Source: Helicobacter bilis
GTDB lineage: Bacteria > Campylobacterota > Campylobacteria > Campylobacterales > Helicobacteraceae
Length of the DNA stretch: 64,000 bases
Direction: 5' to 3'
NCBI RefSeq assembly: GCF_001999985.1
Contig: NZ_CP019645.1
Coordinates: 1,922,001-1,986,000 of the forward strand
The notes under the pieces were generated by a model. It saw nothing but the letters and a program-made list of their open reading frames with translations. It did not search any database and had not been told where the DNA came from. Shown piece after piece: positions 37,924 through 47,212 of this stretch (position 1 is its first letter; every line of letters begins with the position of its first letter). The position numbers were made by a program, and so were the translations under genes.

Positions 37924-40242
37924 ATGTGCTTTATTGTCGTTGCAATTATTAATAGGAATCTTGCACCGCTTACTTATTATACGCATGATGAAGTTATGCT
38001 ATATGATATTATGCAGGTAAGCGTACGCAATAAAATGGAGCTAGGCATAATCGTGCAGATAGTATCAAATCAAAACTTTGAGTTTGAGATACTTGAAGCT
38101 AAAAAATCACATTTTAGTTATACACAAACACAACGCATTTTATTGCCCTTTATGAGTGCTTATTATATGCAAAGCATAGGCATCACTGCACAAGTTTTTA
38201 CGCCAAAGGATATGAGATTAGGATCTAACATTCACTCAAGTGGGTTGCCAAATTTTAAGCTACAAAAAAACGAGGATTTAGAATCTAATCATCATATTAA
38301 ATGTAAGCAAGCATTTGATATGGAATCTAAATATGACAAGAATCTAGATTCTACACCAACAAACCACGCAAACAAAACCACAAATTCTAGTAATTGTTCT
38401 ATGGCTTTGGAGGCTTTGATTGAATTAGAGGGTAGGAGTTATCTAAACGATAATGACTACCCCTCTAATTCAATCAATCGTTCAAATTGCATAGACAAGG
38501 GCGAATTTTTACAGAATCTAGATTCTAATAATTTTGCACCCTTACACCCTGCACCCACCCATTTGGATAAGAATCTAGATTCTAAAAATTACGCCCTAAG
38601 CCCCGTATCTCACCTAGATTTGACAGAGAATATAGAATCCAACCCCCCACAAACAGAAATCCTATGCAATCTAAAAACCCTATCAAGCAATCAGCAAGAA
38701 ATCTTTACAGAATGCAGTAAAAGATCCCTGAGCCTTATATTTGGCACAACAGGTAGCGGTAAAACTGAGATTTATTTCCATGCTATTGCTAAAACTCTCA
38801 AAGAGGGCAAACAAGCCTTACTACTCATGCCAGAAATCTCACTCACACCGCAAATGCAAGGGCGATTAAATACCGCTTTTCCAAACCTAGCGGACACATG
38901 GCATAGCAAACGCACAGCTACACAGAAGCAAAAGATACTACAATCCCTGCAAAATGGGAAGCTAAAAATCATTGCAGGGGCAAGAAGTGCTTTATTTTTG
39001 CCGTTTGAGAATCTAGGCTTAATCATTGTCGATGAAGAGCATGATGACTCATATAAATCACAGAGTAACCCAAAATATCATGCAAGAGATCTAGCCATTT
39101 TCCTAAGTACAAAGGGCATTCAAGTGATATTAGGCAGTGCCACGCCAAGCCCTAAAAGCTATTATTTAGCTAAAAAGCATAACTATTTATTGCATTTGCA
39201 AAATAAATTTCATAATAGCACACAAACACTGCATTATGATGAAAGTGAGCAAATTGGCATAAGTTTGCATATACTTCATGCTATCACTAGCACACTTGAA
39301 AAGGGGGAGCAAGTCATTATCTTTTTGCCAACAAGGGCGAATTTTAAGATTCTATTATGCAGGACTTGTAAGCAAAAGATTCTATGTCCAAATTGCAGTA
39401 TTACGCTTAGTTTGCATAGTAAAAAGAATGCGCTTGTGTGTCATTATTGCAACTTCACAAGTCAAATCCCGAGGGCTTGTAATACATGCGGTAGCGATAT
39501 GCTAAGTGGTGTGCGTATGGGGACAGAAGAGTTTAAAAAAGAGTTAGAAACCGCCCTTTTATCTCATAATCTCACGCCAAATATTGCCATCTTTGATAGA
39601 GATAATGTTAGCACACAAAAAAAACTCACAGCCCTACTACATGATTTTGGAGAACAAAAAATCGATATACTCATCGGCACACAAATGATAGCAAAAGGGC
39701 ATGATTATCCCAATGTTACTCTAAGCATAATTATTGGCATGGATTATATGCTGCAGATTCCAGATTATAGGGCACATGAGACAAGTTTTTCACTTCTGTA
39801 TCAAGTCGCAGGGAGAAGTGGGAGAAAAAAGCATGGAAATATTTTAGTGCAAACAAAAGATTTTGGGCTTATAAATAATCTATGGGGCGATTATACGAGA
39901 GTTTTACATTATATATTGCATGAGAGAAATCCCTTGTATCCACCTTTTTGCCGCCTTGCCCTGCTTCGCTTTGGACATAGCAGTGAGAAAAAAGCACATA
40001 ATCTTGCAAAAGAATTTGCTTCTATCTTACATAAGATTCAGTGTGAAAATGACTATGCTTTTGAGATTGTGGGTGTAAGTGAGGCAAGTATCTTTAAAAT
40101 AAAAAAGAAATATTATTATCAAATCCTTCTTCGCTCATATAACAATCTCACATTACAAAAAGCCCTGCAGCATGCACTAAAATATGCTACAAAAGATATA
40201 AAAAATTGTATTGATATTGATATAGACCCGCTTAGTTTTTGA
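37924..40242 (+). CDS. priA: Primosomal replication-restart helicase with a low-complexity insertion
   Basis: PriA reloads the replisome at stalled forks. The 772-residue product has GTTGSGKTEIYFH (Walker A, about 280), DEEHDDSYKSQ (motif II) and the zinc-binding Cys set CRTCKQKILCPNC with CHYC and CNTC. It also has GTQMIAKGHDYPNV. Between the N-terminal domain and the helicase core (about 103-245) is a long Asn/Ser/Asp-rich segment rich in LDS/LES tripeptides, each encoded by the word AGATTCT or AGAATCT. H. pylori PriA is about 150 residues shorter. The catalytic parts look intact. Confidence 0.5.
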   Translation: MCFIVVAIINRNLAPLTYYTHDEVMLYDIMQVSVRNKMELGIIVQIVSNQNFEFEILEAKKSHFSYTQTQRILLPFMSAYYMQSIGITAQVFTPKDMRLGSNIHSSGLPNFKLQKNEDLESNHHIKCKQAFDMESKYDKNLDSTPTNHANKTTNSSNCSMALEALIELEGRSYLNDNDYPSNSINRSNCIDKGEFLQNLDSNNFAPLHPAPTHLDKNLDSKNYALSPVSHLDLTENIESNPPQTEILCNLKTLSSNQQEIFTECSKRSLSLIFGTTGSGKTEIYFHAIAKTLKEGKQALLLMPEISLTPQMQGRLNTAFPNLADTWHSKRTATQKQKILQSLQNGKLKIIAGARSALFLPFENLGLIIVDEEHDDSYKSQSNPKYHARDLAIFLSTKGIQVILGSATPSPKSYYLAKKHNYLLHLQNKFHNSTQTLHYDESEQIGISLHILHAITSTLEKGEQVIIFLPTRANFKILLCRTCKQKILCPNCSITLSLHSKKNALVCHYCNFTSQIPRACNTCGSDMLSGVRMGTEEFKKELETALLSHNLTPNIAIFDRDNVSTQKKLTALLHDFGEQKIDILIGTQMIAKGHDYPNVTLSIIIGMDYMLQIPDYRAHETSFSLLYQVAGRSGRKKHGNILVQTKDFGLINNLWGDYTRVLHYILHERNPLYPPFCRLALLRFGHSSEKKAHNLAKEFASILHKIQCENDYAFEIVGVSEASIFKIKKKYYYQILLRSYNNLTLQKALQHALKYATKDIKNCIDIDIDPLSF

Positions 40243-40305
40243 TGTGGAAATATTCAGTCTCATAAGTTTTAGATTATAATCGTAAAAAAAATATAAAGGA
40301 ATATA

Positions 40306-40695
40306 ATGAATGCCACGGCTTTGCTTACACTCTAAAACTCATATTATCAAAACGATGTAACAGAATCTTATCTTGAGATTCTAAAATTACATGGAAAAGC
40401 TACTTTTGGTAAAATAAAATCAAAAATAAGAAATACGCAACTAGAAGTCGTGCAAAGTGAAAATTGTATAAATGCCAATGTAATAGAATGTGGTATGCTT
40501 AATGATAACAAAGGCAATGCGATAAAGAAAGAATATGTAAATAAAGATTCTGCAAAAGAAAAAATCACAAGGTTATACACTGCAAACAAAAATTCTGCCC
40601 TAGCTTTAGCACTCTCTAATACACTAAAGATAAATACAAAAAATTATGCACAAACAACTAAGAATACAGAAACTCTACCTTTTAGTCATTATTGA
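40306..40695 (+). pseudogene. Conserved-looking ORF with an in-frame TAA at codon 10
   Basis: ATG at 40306 is preceded by AAAGGAATATA and a TATAAT box at 40275-40280. The frame reads NATALLTL, then TAA (40333-40335), then in the same frame NSYYQNDVTESYLEILKLHG to a stop at 40695. The TAA could have been CAA. The expression signals are intact, so the nonsense change looks recent. The second half (about residues 50-129) is charged and low complexity. I cannot name a family. Confidence 0.5.
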
Positions 40696-40841
40696 ATTTA
40701 AGAAAAATAGTGAAATTTTGGGATTCCGTGTTGAATTGGCATGATTGTGGTTATAGGTTATATAGAGTTTAGAATCTCTTATAAGTGCCTTTGCGTCCCA
40801 CCCTCCGCCATTTAAATTCTCATATCAAATCAATAAGGATT

Positions 40842-41948
40842 TTATGACTTAGTTTTATCCATATTTTCTATATCATCATCTACTTCATTCTCTGTATCTT
40901 GTTTGGGCAACACAATGCGGTCTATCAAGGTTTTTGCAAGCAGTCTTGAGCCATAGGGGGTAAAGTGGATACCATCTTGGGCTCTTACTAGTCTGCTTTT
41001 TCCATTACTATCTTTTATATATGCACTGAATTTGCCATTATGTAAAATCGCATCAGCTGTGAGAAAAATCCCGCCATTTGCACTTACGACTTGATAGTAT
41101 AGCGTGTTGAGATAGGCTAACTTCTTATTCAAAGTTTCATTCTTTGTCATAGGGACTGCATACCATACAACTTGTGTGCCATGTGATTTTGCAATATTTA
41201 TGATTGCTTGAATCCGATTTTTATACACTTCTTCCCAACTCTCTGTGCCAAAACGCATTTTTGGCATATTCCATGGATCATTTGCCCCAAGACACACGAC
41301 CAATACGCCTATGTCTTTATACTGCTGAAAGGCTTGCATCGTCGCCCTCTCCCAGTTAAAAAATGATGGATAAGTAAGTCCTGTGCTTTGCTTTGCAAGA
41401 TTTTTTGTGCGAAAACCATGCTGTTGTAACATACGGGGTAAAACCATGCCAATGCCCTGCATTAAAGAATCACCGATAAGCAGAAACCTTGTTTGTGGTG
41501 GTAGTATAAGCATTTTATCACTATTTTGTATGTAAGTAGAAGTAGATTCTGTATTTATAATCTCTTCTTGCAATATAGGTTTTTGTGTATTTGCGTTAGC
41601 TAGTTTAGAATCTTTTGTAGAAGTATCATTTGATTCTACAATCTCTTCCTTTTTGACTTCATTGAATTCCAATGTGTCTGTTATAGGTGATTTATCATAT
41701 TGTGGCAGGGCTAACTCTATTGTGCTAGATTCTGGTTCAAAGATGGCAACTCGCATTTTTTCCAATCTAGCTGCAATCATATCCCCAAATAAAAAAAATG
41801 AAGATTCTGTGGTAATCATATCGCTTGCATAATGATACTGCTGCACAATGTAGGAAATAATACTTCTATGATACACATAGCAAACACAAAGCATAGTAAG
41901 TAGTCCCACAAAAACAAAGCGTATTACTCCCATATTAGTGCCTTGCAT
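40842..41948 (-). CDS. SGNH-type O-acetylation partner (PatB-like or DUF459)
   Basis: The product has an N-terminal membrane anchor (RFVFVGLLTMLCVCYVYH) and a variable Ser/Thr/Glu-rich linker to about residue 150. The SGNH hydrolase domain follows, with block I LLIGDSLMQGIG, block III GANDPW and block V DGIHFTPYG carrying the catalytic Ser, Asn, Asp and His. I chose the ATG at 41948, one base after the MBOAT stop, with AGGA eight bases upstream. Such MBOAT plus SGNH pairs acetylate peptidoglycan (PatA/PatB) or exopolysaccharide; the cell-wall role is inferred from Campylobacter. Confidence 0.5.
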   Translation of the reverse strand: MQGTNMGVIRFVFVGLLTMLCVCYVYHRSIISYIVQQYHYASDMITTESSFFLFGDMIAARLEKMRVAIFEPESSTIELALPQYDKSPITDTLEFNEVKKEEIVESNDTSTKDSKLANANTQKPILQEEIINTESTSTYIQNSDKMLILPPQTRFLLIGDSLMQGIGMVLPRMLQQHGFRTKNLAKQSTGLTYPSFFNWERATMQAFQQYKDIGVLVVCLGANDPWNMPKMRFGTESWEEVYKNRIQAIINIAKSHGTQVVWYAVPMTKNETLNKKLAYLNTLYYQVVSANGGIFLTADAILHNGKFSAYIKDSNGKSRLVRAQDGIHFTPYGSRLLAKTLIDRIVLPKQDTENEVDDDIENMDKTKS

Positions 41949-41949
41949 A

Positions 41950-43323
41950 TCAAAATCCTGCATAAATAAAGTTTGGAATGCCACTTGGACCAAATCCTAT
42001 AATACCAATAAGACAACCCGCAAATATAAATGGCTGCAAAATAAAAGGCATTTTGTAGAAAAATATAGAAAATCTTCTCTCCATATTCTCACACAATGGA
42101 TAAAGCACAAATAAAATAGCACATAAAATACATAATAAAATCTCAGTATTTAAAAAGGGTTTTGTGCTATTTAACATGAAAGATTCTAAATAAAAGAGAG
42201 CGTCTTCAAGGTTTGGATAATAGAAAAATACCCATGCAAAAGTTACAAAATGAAATGTGATAAAAGCACTTACATAAGGGATAGGTATAGAAAGTTTTAA
42301 TGCCCTCATGCAATTAAAGCAAATCGTCCCAAATCCATGCAAAAGCCCCCAAATAAGAAAATTATAGGTATTTCCATGCCATATACCTGATAAGCCAAAA
42401 GAAATCATAACAAAAACTTGAGCTAGAAAAAAGCCCTTTTTATTCCCACCTAAAGGAATGTAGATATAATCTCGTATAAAAAGCGATAAGCTAATGTGCC
42501 ATCGCCCCCAAAAATCTTTGATATTTCTTGCTGCATAGGGCATGTTGAAATTTTGCGGTAAGCTAAAGCCTAGCATTAAGGCAAATGCACTCACCAAATC
42601 CACATAGCCACTAAAATCACAATACAGACGCACTGCATACGCATAGATTCCAAGTAAAAGCGTCAAAGAGCTATAATCAGCAGGATTTTGTAATATAGAA
42701 TCTGAATAGGTTTGCAGATAACTAGCACACAATACTTTCTTAAATAAGCCAAATAAAATCAATGTAAAAATAAGACTTGTCTTACCAAAATGTCTTTCTT
42801 TATGAAGCTGTGAGAAGAAAAACTCACTCCGCATAATAGGACCAGAAATAAAAGTAGGAAAAAATGATAAAAATATTGCCAAAGAAAATAGACTAGCCAT
42901 TTTTCTAGTCTTTGAGACAGACACAAGGTAGGTAATTGAAGCAAAGGTATAAAAGCTAAGTCCTAAAGGAAATAAGATATTAATATCAATGACATCAAGC
43001 CCAACAAGCATAAATATCATATCAAAGCTATCTTTAATGGAAGCAAAATATTTAAAAAAAGCAAGATTTAGCACAACAAGCCCAAGCGATAAAGTAAGCA
43101 TAATCCGCGTTTCATACAGATAAATAAGACTAGAAAAAAGATAGATAACAAGCGTATATATGGCTACTACAAGACCAAAATAAGGATTAATCCATAATAA
43201 TATAGCGTAGTTAAATAGCAACAATAAAGCATTTTGATAGATTCTGCCTACATATTTTAACCCCCAGTATAAACAGAAAAACAATAAGAATACAATCGCA
43301 AACTCCAAAGTAAAAAAAATCAT
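41950..43323 (-). CDS. MBOAT membrane O-acyltransferase (PatA/AlgI-like)
   Basis: It would move acetyl groups across the inner membrane for transfer by the SGNH partner. The 457-residue product has about ten hydrophobic segments. It shows the family landmarks NMPYAARNIKDFWGRWHISL (about 260) and SGIWHGNTYNFLIWGLLHG (about 310) with the catalytic His. Its stop and the partner's ATG are one base apart, so the two are co-transcribed. Its first codons lie within a 139-bp sequence that is duplicated at 45092. Confidence 0.5.
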   Translation of the reverse strand: MIFFTLEFAIVFLLFFCLYWGLKYVGRIYQNALLLLFNYAILLWINPYFGLVVAIYTLVIYLFSSLIYLYETRIMLTLSLGLVVLNLAFFKYFASIKDSFDMIFMLVGLDVIDINILFPLGLSFYTFASITYLVSVSKTRKMASLFSLAIFLSFFPTFISGPIMRSEFFFSQLHKERHFGKTSLIFTLILFGLFKKVLCASYLQTYSDSILQNPADYSSLTLLLGIYAYAVRLYCDFSGYVDLVSAFALMLGFSLPQNFNMPYAARNIKDFWGRWHISLSLFIRDYIYIPLGGNKKGFFLAQVFVMISFGLSGIWHGNTYNFLIWGLLHGFGTICFNCMRALKLSIPIPYVSAFITFHFVTFAWVFFYYPNLEDALFYLESFMLNSTKPFLNTEILLCILCAILFVLYPLCENMERRFSIFFYKMPFILQPFIFAGCLIGIIGFGPSGIPNFIYAGF

Positions 43324-43444
43324 AATATCCTCATTATAAGATTCACTCTAACTACTCTAAATCATAAAAATATGTTTAAAATAAAAACGCAAATTGTAAC
43401 AAATTTTAAAGAATAAACGCAGGATTCTAGAAATGATTTTATAT
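43306..43444. repeat. 139-bp direct repeat, copy A
   Basis: Matches 45092-45230 with two mismatches seen by eye. It covers the first six codons and the leader of the MBOAT gene, including a TATAAT on the minus strand (43333-43338). The pair flanks the GTPase segment. Confidence 0.5.
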
Positions 43445-43642
43445 TTTATAATCTTAAAAACCATACAGATTTACACCAATATTCAACATAATTTGATACA
43501 AACATAACTAGACAAATAAATAAATAAATAAATACAGCTAAATACTTGTAAAACACAATCTTAATAAGTGAATACATATAGTTAGTGAAAAATATAAGGT
43601 GAATTAATCAAATAAACAAAATTATGTATCAATACACCCTTT

Positions 43643-43810
43643 GGCGGCATAAAAGAGACACAAGAAATGCTAGATATTTCCGTGCAACAGGGAATCTACC
43701 CTGAAGTAGAAATCATTAGTGTAAAGGACATTGACACAGCCTATAGCAATCTTACAAACGGCAAGGCAAAATTCCGCTATGTGATTGATATGGGAAGCTT
43801 GGAGGGGTAA
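43643..43810 (+). pseudogene. C-terminal tail of a zinc-type alcohol dehydrogenase
   Basis: GGIKETQEMLDISVQQGIYP, EVEIISVKDIDTAYSNL and AKFRYVIDMGSLEG then TAA match the last ~55 residues of YahK/cinnamyl-alcohol-dehydrogenase-type enzymes. Nothing upstream continues the protein, so only the tail remains. A shorter decayed tail lies at 44972-45019. Confidence 0.5.
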
Positions 43811-43925
43811 AAATAGCGTAGCTCAAAAGTGGCTAAATAATAACAAATTTTTAGAATCTATTCTAAAACTTGCTATCCTTTTAGCACTAAAATCTATTTT
43901 TATAATGTAGATTCTGCCTTGTATC

Positions 43926-44867
43926 TTACCACCAGCCTGTGAGAATATCCCATAACTTTTTACCTGCCTTTTTAAGATCTCTTACCACAGGTATATGATC
44001 AGTTACCATATCTACAAAATCAACCACGCTATCCCAAAAGTCATTTTGGTCGTGAGCGTTTTTGCTTTCTTCTACCCTTTGCACGACTCTTTTTTGCTTT
44101 GGGATTTTTCTTAGTATCATTTTTTCTAACTGCAATATATTGTAGGGCTTATACTGTTTTTGTTTTCTTTTATTATAGTATCCTGCACTATAACACACAA
44201 TATCCTTTTTGCTAAGTGATAGTCCAGTATCTTTCTTAATACGCTCTTGCAAATCCGCAACTTTCTCTTGCAAAAACTGCTCTTGTTCCTCGCCTAGCTC
44301 ATTATTATCTCTATCAAAATATTCCTCACTTTCAACCTTATCGCATTTATTAAGCCCGATTAAAATCCGCTTACTATCGCCTAGTGTTTTAAGCAGATAT
44401 TTTATCGTTTCATACTCTTGCCCCAGCACTTTTACACTTCCATCAGTAATAACAAGGACTAGATCAATTTTAGCATTGCCGTTTTCATCTGTATCAGTCA
44501 GCAATTTATCGATTTTCTCCATATGCTGCTTATCTTTTTCACTCCCTTCGCCAAGTCCGGGAGAATCATAAAGGGTGATATTTTTAGAGATTTGACATTG
44601 CTCTATCTCTTGTGTTTGTGGTCTGGCACCTGTGCCAACTTCTACTCTATTTGCTCCATAAATGGCATTGATTGTAGAGCTTTTACCCACGCCTGTGCCA
44701 CCCATTAGCAGGATATTAAGCGGTATATCAAGACTATCTAAGATAGCTTTCATACCCTCTCTTTGTTCATCTTCAAGTTTGTCTTTTAGCTTGTGGATTT
44801 CTTTGAGAATCTTTTTCCAGTCTGATTCTGGAAGTTGTGGAAATGGATACTTTTTTAAAGAAATCAT
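43926..44867 (-). CDS. Era/YfjP-type GTPase of unknown role
   Basis: The 313-residue product has a clear G domain: G1 GGTGVGKSSTINAIYG (about 56-71), G3 LYDSPGLGEGSEK, and G4 LNKCD. A helical coiled segment and a hydrophobic Trp-ending C-terminus (KLWDILTGWW) follow and could touch membrane. ATG is preceded by AAAGGATAAAA, and a T13/-10 promoter lies upstream. The gene lies between two alcohol-dehydrogenase tail fragments, themselves within 139-bp direct repeats, which suggests insertion. A paralogous C-terminal fragment is at 60218. Family members are often linked to defence or stress islands, but no such partner is seen here. Confidence 0.5.
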   Translation of the reverse strand: MISLKKYPFPQLPESDWKKILKEIHKLKDKLEDEQREGMKAILDSLDIPLNILLMGGTGVGKSSTINAIYGANRVEVGTGARPQTQEIEQCQISKNITLYDSPGLGEGSEKDKQHMEKIDKLLTDTDENGNAKIDLVLVITDGSVKVLGQEYETIKYLLKTLGDSKRILIGLNKCDKVESEEYFDRDNNELGEEQEQFLQEKVADLQERIKKDTGLSLSKKDIVCYSAGYYNKRKQKQYKPYNILQLEKMILRKIPKQKRVVQRVEESKNAHDQNDFWDSVVDFVDMVTDHIPVVRDLKKAGKKLWDILTGWW

Positions 44868-44910
44868 TTTTTATCCTTTAATGTAAAATTAAGCATATAG
44901 CTTCGAGTGC

Positions 44911-44930
44911 ATTCTACAAAAAAAAAAAAA
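44911..44930 (-). promoter_or_regulatory. T13 tract abutting a -10 box, GTPase promoter
   Basis: On the minus strand, T13 (44930-44918), one G, then TAGAAT (44916-44911), about 45 bases before the GTPase ATG. The layout is the same as upstream of the FkbM-type methyltransferase (17510-17529): equal tract length, equal single G, then the -10 hexamer. Confidence 0.5.
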
Positions 44931-44971
44931 CAAATCAAGGACTATAACATAAAACCTCATCGTCTTTAAGA

Positions 44972-45019
44972 GAGGCAAAATTTTGTGATGTGATTGATAT
45001 GAAAAGTTTGTGGATATAA
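44972..45019 (+). pseudogene. Second, decayed alcohol dehydrogenase tail
   Basis: EAKFCDVIDMKSLWI then TAA aligns with AKFRYVIDMGSLEG at 43750-43810. Only about 15 codons are recognisable. With the first tail it brackets the GTPase gene. Confidence 0.5.
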
Positions 45020-45091
45020 GTATAGAATAGGGAATTTCACTTTCGCTATGAGTGAAAATGATAAAATTTGATTACATTATTATATACACAG

Positions 45092-45230
45092 CAAAGTAAA
45101 AAAAATCATAATATCCTCATTATAAGCTTCACTCTAACTACTCTAAATCATAAAAATATATTTAAAATAAAAACGCAAATTGTAACAAATTTTAAAGAAT
45201 AAACGCAGGATTCTAGAAATGATTTTATAT
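45092..45230. repeat. 139-bp direct repeat, copy B
   Basis: Near-identical to 43306-43444, at a constant offset of 1786 bases. It contains the first codons of the MBOAT gene out of context, so copy A is the original and B the duplicate, or the region was rebuilt by recombination. Confidence 0.5.
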
Positions 45231-45284
45231 AATATTTCACTTTAAGAACATAGGGGCATGAGTGCTATATCTTGCTTTATGTGT

Positions 45285-45290
45285 TATAAT
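45285..45290 (+). promoter_or_regulatory. -10 box of folE
   Basis: TATAAT preceded by GTGT, 25 bases before the folE ATG, just outside the duplicated repeat. Confidence 0.5.
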
Positions 45291-45314
45291 TGAGAGTAAA
45301 TCAAAAGGAATAGT

Positions 45315-45920
45315 ATGTCATCTAAAAAAAGCATATCAAAAACGCCAAAAATAAATATAGAAACACATATAAAAAACACACAAAGCTACATGCAAGACCT
45401 ATTTTGCTTTATCGGCGAAGATGGTAAAAGAGAGGGACTCATAAAAACGCCAGAGAGAGTAGCAAAGCTGCATGAAATGCTGTATAGTGGTTATGAAATA
45501 GATCCTAATAGTATTTTAGATTCTGTATTTAGCGATGGGGCATGTAATGAAATGGTGGTTGTGCGAGATATTGAGTTTTACTCAATGTGTGAGCATCATT
45601 TATTGCCTTTTTTTGGGAAAATCTCAATCGGTTATATCCCAGATAAAAAAGTCGTTGGAATCTCAAATCTATCAAAGCTAGTAGAAGTCTTTGCTAGACG
45701 ATTGCAAATACAAGAAAAGCTTACCACACAAATCGCTGATACCATCATGCATTCACTCAAACCAAAAGGGGCTATGGTAGTCTGTGAAGCCCTGCATTTA
45801 TGTATGGCAATGCGTGGTAATGCCAAGCAAAACTCAAAGATTCTCACTTCTGCTGTGCGTGGATTATTCCAGCAAGATTCAAGGACTAGAATGGAGTTTA
45901 TGCAGCTTATTAAAACTTAG
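45315..45920 (+). CDS. folE: GTP cyclohydrolase I
   Basis: It converts GTP to dihydroneopterin triphosphate, the first step of folate synthesis. The 201-residue product shows EFYSMCEHHLLPFFGKISIG (zinc Cys and His), ISNLSKLVEVFARRLQ, and GAMVVCEALHLCMAMRG with the third ligand. Length is standard. ATG has AAAGGAATAG upstream. folE, ispE and ubiD run in the same direction, with a separate -10 box before ispE. Confidence 0.5.
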   Translation: MSSKKSISKTPKINIETHIKNTQSYMQDLFCFIGEDGKREGLIKTPERVAKLHEMLYSGYEIDPNSILDSVFSDGACNEMVVVRDIEFYSMCEHHLLPFFGKISIGYIPDKKVVGISNLSKLVEVFARRLQIQEKLTTQIADTIMHSLKPKGAMVVCEALHLCMAMRGNAKQNSKILTSAVRGLFQQDSRTRMEFMQLIKT

Positions 45921-45946
45921 CTTTGTGTAAATCTAAAACAATGATG

Positions 45947-45952
45947 TATAAT
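45947..45952 (+). promoter_or_regulatory. -10 box of ispE-ubiD
   Basis: TATAAT preceded by GATG, 33 bases before the ispE ATG. Confidence 0.5.
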
Positions 45953-45984
45953 ATCCTTTTTATTTAAAATATAAGAGAATCTGC

Positions 45985-47211
45985 ATGACTAAAACAATGA
46001 AAGCTTATTATGCTAAAGCCTATCCAAAGATAAATATCACACTAAAAATAGGCGAAAAAATAGGGAATCTTCATACATTACAATCGCGTTTTTGCTTAGT
46101 AGAAAGTAGTCTATATGATTCCTTTTTAATTATAAAAGAGTCTTTAGATAACGAAGTATTAACACAAAAAGATTTAGTCAAAAAATTACCGCAAAGATAT
46201 ACAACATTTAGTGAAACAACAAAGCAGCATAACGCAATACAATGCTATCTCTATGGCAATTTTGACTGCAAACTAGAAGATAATCTCATTTATAAAGCTT
46301 ACGCACTTTTAGCAAAACATATAGATTCTAACATTAATCCTTGCTTCATTCGTATTATCGTGGATAAGAGAATACCAGTTGGCGGTGGGCTTGGTGGTGG
46401 CAGTGTGAATGCGGCTTTAATACTTTTATTACTCAATGAGTTATTTAACCTAAATTGTAGCAAAGAGATTCTATATCAATATGCAAAAGCACTTGGTAGT
46501 GATGTAGCCTTTTTTCTTATGATTTATACGCAAAATAGCACACATATCACACCATATTTTTATGTAGAGCAAAACTTAAGTAAGGGGGATTTAGATTCTA
46601 TTTTATTTAAGCAGACACAAGATGAAAACTTGGATTCTAATATTTGTCATGTTGAGCGTAGCAAGATATCTAAAGATTTAGAAATGATAAAAGAGTCTAA
46701 ACAAGATTCTAATATAGAATCTAAAAAAGATATTTCGTGCTTACGCACTCGCACGAGCGAATCTCTTGCCCACACTTGCAAATATGACAGGAATCTAGAT
46801 TCTATATTTTTAGACTCTCTCAAACAAAAAAGACAAGATCATTCTATAAACTTTCTTAGTGCAAATGTCTATGGCACAGGCGAGATTATAGAGCCTTTTT
46901 ATGAAAAATTACCGCATTTTCTTATCCATTGTAATACTATCGCATGTAATACAGGGGCAGTATATAAAGAATTTGCTAGAGAAAAACAAGCTATAAAAGA
47001 TTCTAAAAAAGATAATATAGACTTACAAAAAGATTCCATTACGCTATTACAAGCACATGATATATATACGCTTAATGACTTATATAAACCTGCTTGTAAT
47101 CTCTATGAGTTAGAAGCTATCGCAAAAGGGCTACATAAAAAATATGGCAATGTGTATTTTAGTGGCAGTGGCTCAAGCTTTTTTAGCATAAATCATGATA
47201 TAAAGGAATAG
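45985..47211 (+). CDS. ispE: 4-Diphosphocytidyl-2-C-methylerythritol kinase with a repeat-derived insertion
   Basis: IspE phosphorylates CDP-ME in the MEP isoprenoid pathway. The GHMP-kinase fold is recognised by YAKAYPKINITLKIG at the start, VDKRIPVGGGLGGGSVNAAL (the ATP loop, about 130) and LGSDVAFF; VYFSGSGSSFF marks the C-terminus. The protein is 408 residues against about 270 in relatives. About residues 195-285 are an in-frame insertion (ICHVERSKISKD, several DSN/ESK repeats, KDISCLRTRTSES) that carries two arms of the dispersed repeat. The insertion falls between conserved motifs, so activity may persist as a tolerated surface loop. Confidence 0.5.
   Translation: MTKTMKAYYAKAYPKINITLKIGEKIGNLHTLQSRFCLVESSLYDSFLIIKESLDNEVLTQKDLVKKLPQRYTTFSETTKQHNAIQCYLYGNFDCKLEDNLIYKAYALLAKHIDSNINPCFIRIIVDKRIPVGGGLGGGSVNAALILLLLNELFNLNCSKEILYQYAKALGSDVAFFLMIYTQNSTHITPYFYVEQNLSKGDLDSILFKQTQDENLDSNICHVERSKISKDLEMIKESKQDSNIESKKDISCLRTRTSESLAHTCKYDRNLDSIFLDSLKQKRQDHSINFLSANVYGTGEIIEPFYEKLPHFLIHCNTIACNTGAVYKEFAREKQAIKDSKKDNIDLQKDSITLLQAHDIYTLNDLYKPACNLYELEAIAKGLHKKYGNVYFSGSGSSFFSINHDIKE
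46645..46789. repeat. Dispersed repeat (CHVERS type) inside ispE, both arms
   Basis: The plus-orientation arm TGTCATGTTGAGCGTAGC is at 46645. A minus-orientation arm GATATTTCGTGCTTACGC ends near ATGACA at 46789. Both are translated in frame. Confidence 0.5.
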
Positions 47212-47212
47212 T

